DNA of 64,000 nt from Streptomyces sp. NBS 14/10 (GTDB lineage Bacteria; Actinomycetota; Actinomycetes; Streptomycetales; Streptomycetaceae). This document shows positions 15,563-26,021 of this stretch, one piece after another. Made by a program: the position numbers and the translations under genes. The notes beneath the pieces are model-generated. The model worked only from the letters and a program-made list of their open reading frames with translations, did not search any database and was not told the origin of the DNA. The stretch lies in assembly GCF_002224125.1 (NCBI RefSeq), contig NZ_NCSM01000007.1, forward strand, positions 605,357-669,356. The letters run 5' to 3'. Each line of letters begins with the position of its first letter. Positions within the stretch are counted from its first letter, which is position 1.

Positions 15563-16001
15563 CGCTGAGATCGTCCTCCAGAGCGCGCAGCCGCTCAGGG
15601 CCGAGCGCCGCCGCCCACTGGGCACGCAACTCCTCGAAGATGGCGGCCGATTTGGCCAGCGAGTCCAGGCCGCGCGGGGTCAGCCGGATCACCTTGCGCC
15701 GGGCGTCCGCCGGATCGTCGGCCCGGACGGCGTAGCCCAGCGCCTCCAGGCGGTCGGCCGTCTTGCCCGCGGCCTGCTTGGAGACGCCGAGCCGTCGGCC
15801 GAGCTCGCTGGCGGTGGCCCCGTCGCGGCCGATGGCCTGCATGGCGAAGCCGTAGGCGGCGCGGCCGTCCGGGTGGCCCTGGCGGGCCAACTCGGCGTGC
15901 AACTGATCGATGATCGACCGGAATCCGGCGAACAGCAGCAGGGGCAACTCGTAGCCGGGCCGGTCCTGGGCGGGCGGCATGCGCTGGATCTCATCGGCCA
16001 T
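15507..16001 (-). CDS. MarR-family transcriptional regulator
   Basis: 164-aa winged-helix repressor. ASELGRRLGVSKQAAGKTAD is the DNA-recognition HTH and DDPADARRKVIRLTPRG the wing, both in the standard MarR order. Start at ATG 16001; the ribosome site is weak. Divergent from the AhpD-like gene 70 bp away, with GACAAC repeats in the gap that are probable binding sites. MarR proteins often respond to phenolic or oxidative ligands, so control of its neighbour is likely. The 3' end overlaps the membrane protein gene on the other strand. Confidence 0.88.
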   Translation of the reverse strand: MADEIQRMPPAQDRPGYELPLLLFAGFRSIIDQLHAELARQGHPDGRAAYGFAMQAIGRDGATASELGRRLGVSKQAAGKTADRLEALGYAVRADDPADARRKVIRLTPRGLDSLAKSAAIFEELRAQWAAALGPERLRALEDDLSVIVPPSGFRLDAAGWFGP

Positions 16002-16071
16002 TGCACAACTCGACAACCTGGTTTACTTTTTCGACAACCACATTGTCCATCCTAGGTCAGGGGGATCCGTC
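16002..16071. promoter_or_regulatory. Divergent operator region of the MarR/AhpD-like pair
   Basis: A 70-bp gap with GACAAC at 16012-16017 and again at 16033-16038. The second copy is part of an inverted repeat GACAA-ccaca-TTGTC (16033-16047). This AT-richer patch stands out from the surrounding GC and is where a MarR dimer would block both promoters. A purine-rich AGGGGG lies seven bases before the AhpD-like start. Confidence 0.5.
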
Positions 16072-16644
16072 ATGCCCACCCACCCGTCCACCCCGTTCGT
16101 CGATCACACCCTGGAGTCCGCCCCGGCCGCCTCGCGCGGCCTCATGGAGGCCGTGTCCCGGCGCCTGGGCTACCTCCCGGCGCCCGTCGGGCGGCTGGCC
16201 ACCGCACCGCAGCTGCTGGACGGCTTCCTCAAGCTCAGCGGGCTGTTCGAGACGACGACCCTGGACCCGCTGGCGCGCGAGGTGGTCATCCTCACCATCG
16301 CGACCCGCAACGCCTGCCACGTCTGCGTCGCCATGCACACCGGCAAGCTCGCCGCGCTCGACGCGGACGCCGAACTCACCTCGGCCCTGCGGGAGCGGCG
16401 GCCCCTGGCCGACGAACGGCTCGAGGCCATACGGGTCTTCACCATCGAGGTCCTGGACCGCGCGGGGGCGGTCGGCCCCGACGCCCTCGACGCCTTCCTG
16501 GCGCACGGCTACACCCCGCGCAACGCCCTCGAAGTGGTGCTGGGCATCGGCGCCTACACCATGTCGACCCTGGCCAACCGGCTGATCGACGCCCCGCTGG
16601 ACGAACAGCTCGCGCCCTACGCCTGGCACGAGCCCGCGGCCTGA
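16072..16644 (+). CDS. AhpD/carboxymuconolactone-decarboxylase-family protein
   Basis: 190-aa protein of the AhpD-like alkylhydroperoxidase group. The redox motif CHVC sits in ATRNACHVCVAMHTGKLAAL, with the conserved His a few residues later, matching the CxxC...H pattern used for peroxide or disulfide chemistry. Start ATG 16072 with a clear ribosome site; an upstream in-frame start was rejected because it would run through the operator. Divergent from a MarR regulator, so induction by an oxidant or aromatic compound is likely. Confidence 0.85.
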   Translation: MPTHPSTPFVDHTLESAPAASRGLMEAVSRRLGYLPAPVGRLATAPQLLDGFLKLSGLFETTTLDPLAREVVILTIATRNACHVCVAMHTGKLAALDADAELTSALRERRPLADERLEAIRVFTIEVLDRAGAVGPDALDAFLAHGYTPRNALEVVLGIGAYTMSTLANRLIDAPLDEQLAPYAWHEPAA

Positions 16645-16654
16645 GCCGCCGGTC

Positions 16655-16769
16655 GGGTCCGGCGGGCATCAGGGTCCGCCGACCCGGGTCCACCGGCCCG
16701 GGTCCGACGGTCAGGGTCCACCGGCCCGGGTCCGAAGGTCAGGGTCCGACGGTCAGGGCCCGGCGGTCA
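16655..16769 (+). repeat. 14-bp tandem repeat array between convergent genes
   Basis: About eight degenerate copies of a 14-bp unit, with forms GGGTCCACCGGCCC and GGGTCCGACGGTCA alternating; the first copy is 17 bp. The array fills the gap between the AhpD-like stop (16644) and the response-regulator stop, and its last unit supplies the TCA that encodes that stop codon. Confidence 0.75.
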
Positions 16770-17495
16770 AGGCGCCTCGGAGCGGGACGGGGTGACCAGG
16801 CCGCACTCATAGGCCGCGATGACCAGTTGGGCCCGGTCGCGGGCGTCCAGCTTGCCCATGATGCGGCTGACGTGGGTCTTGGCGGTCAGCGGCGACAGCC
16901 CGAGCGCCTCGGCGACCTCCGCGTTGTTCAGGCCGCGGGCGACGAGGGTGAGGACCTGACGCTCCCGCTCCGACAGGGCGCCGAGCCCCGCGGCGGCCAG
17001 GGCCGCGGGCGGCGGGGCGGCCGGGAGGCGCAGCATGCGGGCGATGAGGCGGGCGGTCGGGCCGGGGGACAGCAGGGACTCACCGGCCGCCACGGTCCGT
17101 ATCCCGTCCAGCAGATCGGCGGGCCGGGTGTCCTTCACCAGAAACCCGGAGGCGCCCGCGCGCAGCGCCTCGACGATGTGGTCATCAGTGTCGTACGTGG
17201 TCAGTACGAGGATCCGGACCCCGGCGAGATCGTCGTCGGCGGCGATGCGGCGGGTCGCCTCGATGCCGTCGAGATCGGGCATGCGGATGTCCATGACGAC
17301 CAGGTCGGCGCGCGCGGTGCGGGCCAGTTCGACCGCCTCCCGGCCCGTGCCCGCCTGTCCGACGACCTCCATACCGGGAGCCGACTCGATCAGCATGGCG
17401 AAGGCCGCGCGGACCAGCGTCTGGTCGTCGGCGAGCAGCACCCGGATGGGGGCGCTCGGGGTCGGCTCGCTCAGGGTCGGCTTCGTCGCGCTCAT
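16767..17495 (-). CDS. NarL/LuxR-type two-component response regulator
   Basis: 242-aa regulator. The receiver domain (about 17-135) has the acidic pair in LLADDQTLVRA, the phospho-acceptor Asp69 in VMDIRMPDLDG and the switch Lys in GFLVKDTRP. The C-terminal HTH reads LSERERQVLTLVARGLNNAE. Its start overlaps the kinase stop by four bases (ATGA), so kinase and regulator are made together. An MMPL exporter lies upstream in the same direction and is a reasonable target. Confidence 0.93.
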   Translation of the reverse strand: MSATKPTLSEPTPSAPIRVLLADDQTLVRAAFAMLIESAPGMEVVGQAGTGREAVELARTARADLVVMDIRMPDLDGIEATRRIAADDDLAGVRILVLTTYDTDDHIVEALRAGASGFLVKDTRPADLLDGIRTVAAGESLLSPGPTARLIARMLRLPAAPPPAALAAAGLGALSERERQVLTLVARGLNNAEVAEALGLSPLTAKTHVSRIMGKLDARDRAQLVIAAYECGLVTPSRSEAP

Positions 17496-18928
17496 GCGGT
17501 TCCCTCTGTTCGTGATGTGGGGAGCGAGGGTGGGGGCGGCACCGCGCGCTCCCGCCCGGACCTGCCGTACGGGAGGACGGCCGTCACAGCGAAGCCGGGG
17601 CCGTCCTGGCGCGGCCCGGCGGTCAGGGTTCCCGCCACGCTGCGGGCGCGTTCGCGCATGCCGACGAGGCCGTAGCCCTGCGGTCGGTCGGGGTCCTCGG
17701 CCGCGGACGGAGGCGGGCCGTCGTCTGAGATACCGGCCGACCCCGACAGACCGGACGGACCGTCGTCCACGGCCGCGACGCGCAGGACGCCGGCCCCCTC
17801 CCGCGCCACGGTGAGCCGCACCAGGGTGCCGGGCGCATGGCGCACCGCGTTCGTCAGCGCCTCCTGCACGATGCGGTACGTGGCCGCGCCCACGGCCGGC
17901 GACAGGTCCGCCTCGTCCACGTCGACGGTCAGCCGCACCCGTACGCCCGCCGCCTCCGCTGCCGCCGCCAGGTCGGCGAGACCGGCGAGCCCCGGCGGCG
18001 GCCCCGTACCGACTCCGTCGGCCCCGTCCGCCTCCCCGGCCTCGCCGCCCTCCCCCGCCCTCAGCACCTGCAAGGTCGCCCGCAGTTCGGCGCGCGCGTC
18101 GCGGCAGGTGTCGGAGATGGAGTCGAGCGCCTTGGCCAGCGTCCCGCGGTCGAGCCGGTCGGGGTCGGCGATCAGGACGTGGGCGGCGACCGAGGTCTGG
18201 ACGCCGATCAGCGTGATGCTGTGCGCCAGCAGGTCGTGCAGATCGCGGGCGATCCGCAGCCGCTCCTCCGCGACGCGCCGGGCGGCCTCCTCCTCGCGGG
18301 TCCGCTCGGCGCGTTCGGCGCGCTCGACGATGGCCGCGACGTACCGGCGGTGGATCCGCACCGCCTCACCGATCAGCACGACCGACAGCACCCAGCCGGA
18401 GGAGCGCAGCATCTCCAGCGCGCTGTGGGGCCGGCCGCCCCACAACATGACCGTCACCATCAGCCCGATCACAAAGGTGACGGTGAGCATGGAGCGCAGC
18501 GGCGGGCCGAGGACCGCGAGGGTGTAGAGGGCGGTGAGCCCGGCCGGAACGACGGCGATGTGCTGGTAGTTCAGCGCGTGGTACGGGCCGACCATGAGGA
18601 CGACCGCCACGGTGACGAGCATCGGGCTGTGCCGGCGCCCGATCAGCGCCAGGGCGCTGCCCGCGAGCAGCGTCCACCCGAGCGCGTCGAGCCCGCGGTC
18701 GCCGTCCACGCGCGCAAACAGCCCCAGCGCGCACTGCACGGCGAGCACGGCCGCCGCGACCGCGGCGTCGACCCGCCGCCGGGACGCGGCCTCGGCGGGG
18801 GTCTCGGCCGCGGCGCGGCGGCGGTGGAGGGCGCGCGGCAAGCGCGCCGTCGGCGGGCGGCGTCCCAGGCCGGGCGGCGTGGCGGGCTCCGTCCGCCGCT
18901 CGGGCTCGGTGCGGGTCAGTGGGGGCAC
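17492..18928 (-). CDS. Sensor histidine kinase, NarL/DesK type
   Basis: 478-aa membrane kinase. After a Pro/Arg-rich N-terminus come four to six membrane segments (including LVTVAVVLMVGPYHALNYQ), then a coiled stretch rich in Glu/Arg. The HisKA_3 motif ARDLHDLLAHSITLIGVQ holds the phosphorylated His, and a HATPase domain follows (RIVQEALTNAVRHAPGT, then GLVGMRERA). The GTG at 18928 has AGGA seven bases upstream and was preferred over a TTG 17 codons earlier. Forms a cognate pair with the overlapping response regulator. The stimulus is unknown; the lack of a large extracellular domain suggests sensing within the membrane. Confidence 0.9.
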   Translation of the reverse strand: MPPLTRTEPERRTEPATPPGLGRRPPTARLPRALHRRRAAAETPAEAASRRRVDAAVAAAVLAVQCALGLFARVDGDRGLDALGWTLLAGSALALIGRRHSPMLVTVAVVLMVGPYHALNYQHIAVVPAGLTALYTLAVLGPPLRSMLTVTFVIGLMVTVMLWGGRPHSALEMLRSSGWVLSVVLIGEAVRIHRRYVAAIVERAERAERTREEEAARRVAEERLRIARDLHDLLAHSITLIGVQTSVAAHVLIADPDRLDRGTLAKALDSISDTCRDARAELRATLQVLRAGEGGEAGEADGADGVGTGPPPGLAGLADLAAAAEAAGVRVRLTVDVDEADLSPAVGAATYRIVQEALTNAVRHAPGTLVRLTVAREGAGVLRVAAVDDGPSGLSGSAGISDDGPPPSAAEDPDRPQGYGLVGMRERARSVAGTLTAGPRQDGPGFAVTAVLPYGRSGRERAVPPPPSLPTSRTEGTA

Positions 18929-18963
18929 GGGTCCATCCTGACGGGTCGTCCCGGACGTGTCCC

Positions 18964-18992
18964 GGCCCGAGCCGGGCAAACCGGCTCGGGCC
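18964..18992 (-). terminator. Perfect 12-bp inverted repeat between the MMPL gene and the kinase gene
   Basis: GGCCCGAGCCGG (18964-18975) and CCGGCTCGGGCC (18981-18992) are exact inverted repeats around a 5-base loop. It lies just after the MMPL stop and 36 bp before the kinase start. It has no U-tract, as is common for Streptomyces terminators, but it could also be an operator. Confidence 0.5.
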
Positions 18993-19051
18993 AGGGGACT
19001 GTATCGACATGCGGCTCCGCCGCGCGGCGCCGCTCATCCCCTCATCTCCGG

Positions 19052-21211
19052 TCATCTCCGGGCTGCGGGCACCGCCCGCCTCGGGGCGACGGCCCCGGGG
19101 GCGGCCGGGCGGCGGGAGAGCGCTCCGGGCCACCACACCCAGCGCCCCAGCAGCAGGCTCGCCGAGGTCACCAGATACGTCCGGACCAGGAAGGTGTCCA
19201 GCAGCACCCCGACCGCGACGACGAACCCCATCTCGGCCAGCATCACCAGCGGCAGCGAGCCCAGCACCGCGAAGGTCGCCGCGAGCACCAGGCCCGCCGA
19301 GGCGATCACACCGCCCGTGGTGCGCAGGGCGGTGACCGCGGCCTCCGATACGTCCGCGCCGCGCAGGGACTCCTCCCGCATGCGGTGCATCAGGAAGATG
19401 CCGTAATCGACGCCGAGGGCGACCAGGAAGACGAAGGACAGCAGCGGCAGTCCGGGGTCGATGCCCGCGAAGCCGAAGACCGGCTCGAAGAAGAGGCCGC
19501 CGAGGCCCATCGCCGCGCCCCACACGGCGACCACGGCGACGACCAGGACGAGCGGCGCGACCAGACTGCGCAGCAGGGCGGCAAGGATCAGCAGGACGGC
19601 GAGGAGGACGAGCGGGACGACGACCGCCCGGTCGCGGGAGTTGGTGTCCTCCAGGTCGAGTTCCTGGGCGCTGGGCCCGCCGACGTGGGCGTCGGCGCCC
19701 TGGACGCGGTGGAGTCCGTCGCGCAGGGCGTGGATGGTGTCCCGCTCCCCCGCGGACTGCGGGGGCGCCTTGGCGTAGACGTCGATCTCGGTCCATCCGC
19801 CGCCGCTGCGGCCCCGCTCGGCCCGCTCTACGCCCTCCGTACCGCCCGCGCGGTCGAGCACGTCACCGGCGCGCTCGCTGCGCGCCAGGACGCTGATCGG
19901 CTGGCTGCTGCTCCCGGGGTAGGCGTCGGCGAGGGTCTGCATGGCGACGACGGACTCGGGCCGCTCGGTGAAGGTGTCGGCCTGCTTGAGGTCGCCGGGC
20001 AGGTTGAGGATGCCGAGCGCGAGGGCGCCCAGCAGCGCGCCTCCGGCGACCAGCACGGTGCCGGGCCGGCGCCCCGCCGAACTCCCCATGGCGGCGAACA
20101 GGCCGCGCCGGGCGCGGGGTTCGCTGCCGTACGCGGGGATCAGCGGCCAGAACACCCGGCGGCCGAGCAGCACCAGCACCGCGGGCAGCAGCGTCAGCAT
20201 GGCGGCGAGCGCGCACACCACGCCGACCGCGCCGACGGGCCCGAGGCCGCTGCTGCTGTTGAGGTCGGCTGCGAGCAGACACAGCAGCCCGGCCGCGACG
20301 GTGCCGCAGGAGGCGAGGACGGCGGGGCCGCAGCCGCGTACGGCGGCGCGCATCGCGTCGTACGGGAGCCGGTGGCGGCGCAGCTCCTCGCGGTAGCGGG
20401 AGACCAGCAGCAGCGCGTAGTCGGTGCCCGCGCCGAAGACGAGCACGGTCATGATCGACGAGCTCATGCTGGTGACGACCAGGTCGAAGCCCTGGACCAG
20501 GCCGTAGACGACGGCCATCGAGGCCGCCGCGGCGGCGCCGACGACCACCAGCGGCACCAGCCACAGCAGCGGGCTGCGGTAGGTGAGGATCAGCAGCACG
20601 GCGACGACGCCGACGGTGGCGAACATCAAGGTGCCGTCCGTGGACGCGAAGACTTCCTGCGAGTCGGCGCGCAGCGCGCCGTCGCCGCCCACCTGGACGC
20701 TCAGCCCCTTGGGGTGGTCGGCCAGTTCGGCGCGTATGTCCTTGACGGCGTCACCGCGCTCCGTCTCGTCCGCCAGCTCGGTGAGTGCCACCGGGTACAT
20801 CACGGTGCTGCCGTCCCGGGACGGGATGGCATGCGGTGCCCTGCCCTGGACGGTCGCATGGCGACCAGTGACCCGGGCGACCTGCGCGGTGGCCGCCTCG
20901 CGGTCGGCGGCGGTCAGCCCGCCGTCGCGCCGGTAGACGAGGACGAGGTCGGTGGTGTCGCCGCCGGGCAGCGCCGCCTGGAGCTTGGCTACCTGGGTGG
21001 AGTCGGCGCTCGCGGGCAGATAGTCGACCGCCGTATCGCGCTTGACGTCGCCCAGCTTGCCCGCGAAGGGCACGGCGGCCAGGAGCACCAGGGCCCATAC
21101 GGCGATGACCGTCCACGGCAGTGCGCGGCGGCGCCCGGTGGCACGGCCTGGCTCTTCCGGTCCCTCCGGTTCTCGTGGCGCGGTCGTATCCGTCGGCTGT
21201 GTGGTCTGCAT
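19052..21211 (-). CDS. MMPL (RND-superfamily) transporter
   Basis: 719-aa exporter with the typical double MMPL layout. Helix 1 (PWTVIAVWALVLLAAVPFAG) is followed by a large extracellular loop, a five-helix bundle containing VLVFGAGTDYALLLVSRYRE, a second extracellular loop, and a second bundle with LVALGVDYGIFLMHRMREES. The two GxxxDY motifs are the proton-relay positions of this family. Substrates of actinobacterial MMPLs are usually lipids or hydrophobic metabolites. Upstream of, and in the same direction as, the two-component system, separated by a hairpin. Confidence 0.92.
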   Translation of the reverse strand: MQTTQPTDTTAPREPEGPEEPGRATGRRRALPWTVIAVWALVLLAAVPFAGKLGDVKRDTAVDYLPASADSTQVAKLQAALPGGDTTDLVLVYRRDGGLTAADREAATAQVARVTGRHATVQGRAPHAIPSRDGSTVMYPVALTELADETERGDAVKDIRAELADHPKGLSVQVGGDGALRADSQEVFASTDGTLMFATVGVVAVLLILTYRSPLLWLVPLVVVGAAAAASMAVVYGLVQGFDLVVTSMSSSIMTVLVFGAGTDYALLLVSRYREELRRHRLPYDAMRAAVRGCGPAVLASCGTVAAGLLCLLAADLNSSSGLGPVGAVGVVCALAAMLTLLPAVLVLLGRRVFWPLIPAYGSEPRARRGLFAAMGSSAGRRPGTVLVAGGALLGALALGILNLPGDLKQADTFTERPESVVAMQTLADAYPGSSSQPISVLARSERAGDVLDRAGGTEGVERAERGRSGGGWTEIDVYAKAPPQSAGERDTIHALRDGLHRVQGADAHVGGPSAQELDLEDTNSRDRAVVVPLVLLAVLLILAALLRSLVAPLVLVVAVVAVWGAAMGLGGLFFEPVFGFAGIDPGLPLLSFVFLVALGVDYGIFLMHRMREESLRGADVSEAAVTALRTTGGVIASAGLVLAATFAVLGSLPLVMLAEMGFVVAVGVLLDTFLVRTYLVTSASLLLGRWVWWPGALSRRPAAPGAVAPRRAVPAARR

Positions 21212-21358
21212 GCCCTCCAGGCTCCCGGCGCCGGGCGGGCGAATCGTCGCGCCGGCGAGGGAGATGGCGGCTACTGCGCCGGGTGCGCGGCGGGCCGGAT
21301 TACTCCCGTGGGAGTACTCCGGCCTGGCTCAGAACAGCGCGCCTCAGAACGGACCGGC

Positions 21359-22087
21359 TCAGAACGGCGCGCGCATCGCGGCCATCAGCCGGGCCGTGTC
21401 GTCGGGGCAGATCATCAGCGCCCGGCCCACGGTCTCCAGCACGGCGCGCTCCGCCGGCCGGTACGGCCCGTCGGCCACCGCGATCCGGGCGCCCTGCAGC
21501 AGGATCGACTCCCGCCCCGTCGGCGCCAGGTGCGGTGCCAGCGGCTCCAGGGCCTCGTGGAGCTCGATGGCCAGCGCCGTGCCGCACGGATCGAGGCCGT
21601 CCCGCCCGATGTCCCGCCCGCCCTGTCCGGCGGTGCCCGCGGCCGCGGCGGTCGCGGCGTCGTACGCGGCGGCGCCGGGCAGCCGCCCGGTGTCGGCGGC
21701 CAGCGCCTCGACGATCTCCAGCAGCTGCTCCTCGCCGCATTCGGTGAACCCGGCGGCCCGCACCGCGCCGACCGCGGCCTGCCGCACCGCGGGCGAGTCG
21801 GTGCCGCCCGCGGCGAGCACCGCGAGGGCCACGGTGTGCACGGCGTCGCGCAGCATCGCGGAGAAGCGGGTGGTGGTGGGGTGGTCCAGCGCCTCGGTGC
21901 CGAAGCGGTCGCCGCAGGCGGCGCATTCGACGACCGGCGCGACCGGCCCGCGCGGCAGCACCGGCAGGCCGAAGACGACGATACGGCGGCGGCCGGTACG
22001 GCGGCGATAGTTCCGGTCGCCTCCGCACTCGGGGCAGAAGAACTCGCCGTCGCCCACGGTCCGCCACAGAGTGCGAACGCCTATCAC
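21359..22087 (-). CDS. TerB-like protein with N-terminal zinc ribbon
   Basis: About 242 aa. The N-terminal FFCPECGGDRNY and VVECAACGDRFGTEAL form a four-Cys zinc ribbon. The C-terminal part resembles the TerB helical domain of tellurite/stress proteins (ILLQGARIAVADGPYRPAERAVL), whose first half is duplicated earlier around LAVLAAGGTDSPAV. The GTG at 22087 gives the natural beginning IGVRTLWRTVGDGEFFCPEC; the frame stays open another 55 codons with no better start. Downstream neighbour of leuA, in the same direction but 256 bp away. Function unknown. Confidence 0.75.
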   Translation of the reverse strand: MIGVRTLWRTVGDGEFFCPECGGDRNYRRRTGRRRIVVFGLPVLPRGPVAPVVECAACGDRFGTEALDHPTTTRFSAMLRDAVHTVALAVLAAGGTDSPAVRQAAVGAVRAAGFTECGEEQLLEIVEALAADTGRLPGAAAYDAATAAAAGTAGQGGRDIGRDGLDPCGTALAIELHEALEPLAPHLAPTGRESILLQGARIAVADGPYRPAERAVLETVGRALMICPDDTARLMAAMRAPF

Positions 22088-22343
22088 ACACAGATCCCGG
22101 CCGCGTCGGGCTTGCGCGTGCGCCACGTCACACCTCCATAACGCTTCGGCCACGTTGCCGCGCTGACGTGATGCTAGCCACATCCATGATGCGGCGTCAG
22201 TACCCCGAACGGAGACAACAGGCCAAAGACGGAACCCCACCCGCCGTGACATCCGGGTACACGGCGGGCGGGGTCCATGTGGGTGAAGGCGTTTCGTGGT
22301 GCCTTACGCGGTTGACGCGGCCCCCGCGGCAGGGGGCGGCGGG

Positions 22344-24377
<2,034 letters not shown>

Positions 24378-24435
24378 TCAGGAATCGTGACGTCAAGGCG
24401 TGACAAGCGATGCACAGACTGCCACATTGCCTCGC

Positions 24436-25533
24436 ATGGACGCCAACGCGAACAACCACGCTGTTTCCCGCACCCCTGTTTTCTGCACCATCGTGCCGCC
24501 ACACGTCCTCGACAAACTGGCCCGCGCCCAGGACCCCGCGCTGGCCGAGCCCGCCCGCCGCACCCTGGAGCGCGACGCCCTGGAGCGCACCCGCCGCCGC
24601 ATCACCACCGTCCGCGGCCTCGCCGCCCCCACCGGCGCCCCCTCCGACAAGCCCAAGCGCACCATCTTCGACGCCGGGCACAAGGAGACCCTGCCGGGGA
24701 AGAAGGCGCGCGCCGAGGGAGGCCAGGCCACCGGCGACGCGACGGTGAACCGCGCGTACGACGGCCTCGGCTCGACCTTCGAGATGTTCCTCAAGGCGTA
24801 CGGCAGGCACTCCATCGACGACTCCGGGCTGCCGCTGAACGCGACCGTCCACTACGGCCAGGAGTACGGGAACGCCTTCTGGAACGGCGAGCAGATGGTC
24901 TTCGGCGACGGCGACGGCGAGATCTTCAACGACTTCACCATCCCGGTCGATGTGACCGCCCACGAGCTCGCCCACGGCGTCACCCAGTACACGGCCAACC
25001 TGGAGTACTTCGGCCAGTCCGGCGCGCTCAACGAGTCCCTGTCGGATGTCTTCGGCTCGCTCACCAAGCAGTTCCAGCTCGGCCAGACGGCCGACGAGGC
25101 CGACTGGCTGATCGGCGCCGGGCTGCTGGCCGACCGGGTCACCGGCGTCGCGCTGCGCTCTATGAAGGCCCCCGGCACGGCGTACGACGACGACGTCCTC
25201 GGCAAGGACCCGCAGCCGGCGACGATGGAGCACTATGTGCGCACCTCGCAGGACAACGGCGGGGTGCACATCAACTCCGGCATCCCCAACCACGCCTTCT
25301 ACCTCGTCGCCAAGGCCCTCGGCGGCCACGCCTGGGAGCGGGCCGGACAGATCTGGTACGACACCCTGACCGGCGGGGAGCTGGCCGTCGACGCGGAGTT
25401 CGCCGACTTCGCGCAGGCGACGGTGGGGGCCGCGCAGTCGCGGTACGGGGAGGGCGAGGAGCAGCGGGCGGTGCTGGACGCCTGGGCCAAGGTGGGCATC
25501 TCCGACCTGCGGGCGCGGGCGGGGGCGCGCTAG
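24436..25533 (+). CDS. Protealysin-like M4 metalloprotease
   Basis: 365-aa zinc endopeptidase of the thermolysin family. Zinc-binding HELAH is at about 176-180 in VTAHELAHGVTQYT, the third ligand Glu200 is in ALNESLSDVFGS, and the catalytic His lies in NNGGVHINSGIPNHAF. The short N-terminal propeptide has FCTIVPPHVLDKLA, the protealysin-type pattern, and there is no signal peptide, so the enzyme is probably intracellular or exported by an unusual route. The chosen ATG lacks a good ribosome site; a GTG at 24400 is the alternative. An emfourin-type inhibitor gene follows. Confidence 0.9.
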   Translation: MDANANNHAVSRTPVFCTIVPPHVLDKLARAQDPALAEPARRTLERDALERTRRRITTVRGLAAPTGAPSDKPKRTIFDAGHKETLPGKKARAEGGQATGDATVNRAYDGLGSTFEMFLKAYGRHSIDDSGLPLNATVHYGQEYGNAFWNGEQMVFGDGDGEIFNDFTIPVDVTAHELAHGVTQYTANLEYFGQSGALNESLSDVFGSLTKQFQLGQTADEADWLIGAGLLADRVTGVALRSMKAPGTAYDDDVLGKDPQPATMEHYVRTSQDNGGVHINSGIPNHAFYLVAKALGGHAWERAGQIWYDTLTGGELAVDAEFADFAQATVGAAQSRYGEGEEQRAVLDAWAKVGISDLRARAGAR

Positions 25534-25650
25534 CCCCTACGGTGCGTCGGGGACCCTGTCAGGGGCCGCGTCGGGGGCCGTACGGACGGATCTTCGGTGG
25601 ATCTCCGCGTCTGCGGCGGGCCGCGGCCCGTACCGGGTACTGATGGATCC

Positions 25651-25917
25651 ATGCGCATTTCCGTCACCCGCACCGGCGGGTTCGCCGGTATCGAGCGCCG
25701 GGCCGAGCTGGACACCTCCGGCCGGCCCGACGCCAGGCATCTGCAGGCCCTGGCCCACCAGGCCGTCGAGACCGGACACATCACGCCCACGCGCGGCGTC
25801 CCGGACGGCTTCCACTACGAGATCACGGTGGACGGGCGCACCGTCCACGCCGCCGACCCGCATCTGAGCGACGCGCAGCGGGAGCTGGTGCGTACGGTGC
25901 TCAAGGAGGGCGCGTAG
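25651..25917 (+). CDS. Emfourin-like inhibitor of the adjacent M4 protease
   Basis: 88-aa protein starting MRISVTRTGGFAGIERRAEL, with HYEITVDGRTVHAADPHLSD in the middle. This matches the small proteins encoded next to protealysin-type proteases, of which emfourin is the characterised example, a tight protein inhibitor of its neighbour. It lies 117 bp downstream of the protease on the same strand. The assignment rests on recognised pattern plus location; the inhibitory surface was not mapped. Start ATG 25651; ribosome site is weak. Confidence 0.78.
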   Translation: MRISVTRTGGFAGIERRAELDTSGRPDARHLQALAHQAVETGHITPTRGVPDGFHYEITVDGRTVHAADPHLSDAQRELVRTVLKEGA

Positions 25918-26021
25918 GGGCCGTCCCTCCTTTGCCTGCCGCCCTCGCACCGCTCGGCCCCAGAGGGCCTCCCCGGCTTCGGACGGCCGCGCCGGCCTCC
26001 GACCGGCGATGACCGGTGCGG

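Noticed and set aside
17837..22141. Very long plus-strand open frame opposite the kinase, MMPL and TerB genes
   Set aside because: Arg/Gly/Gln-rich reading without motifs, opposite well-supported genes; a GC-rich codon-bias shadow.
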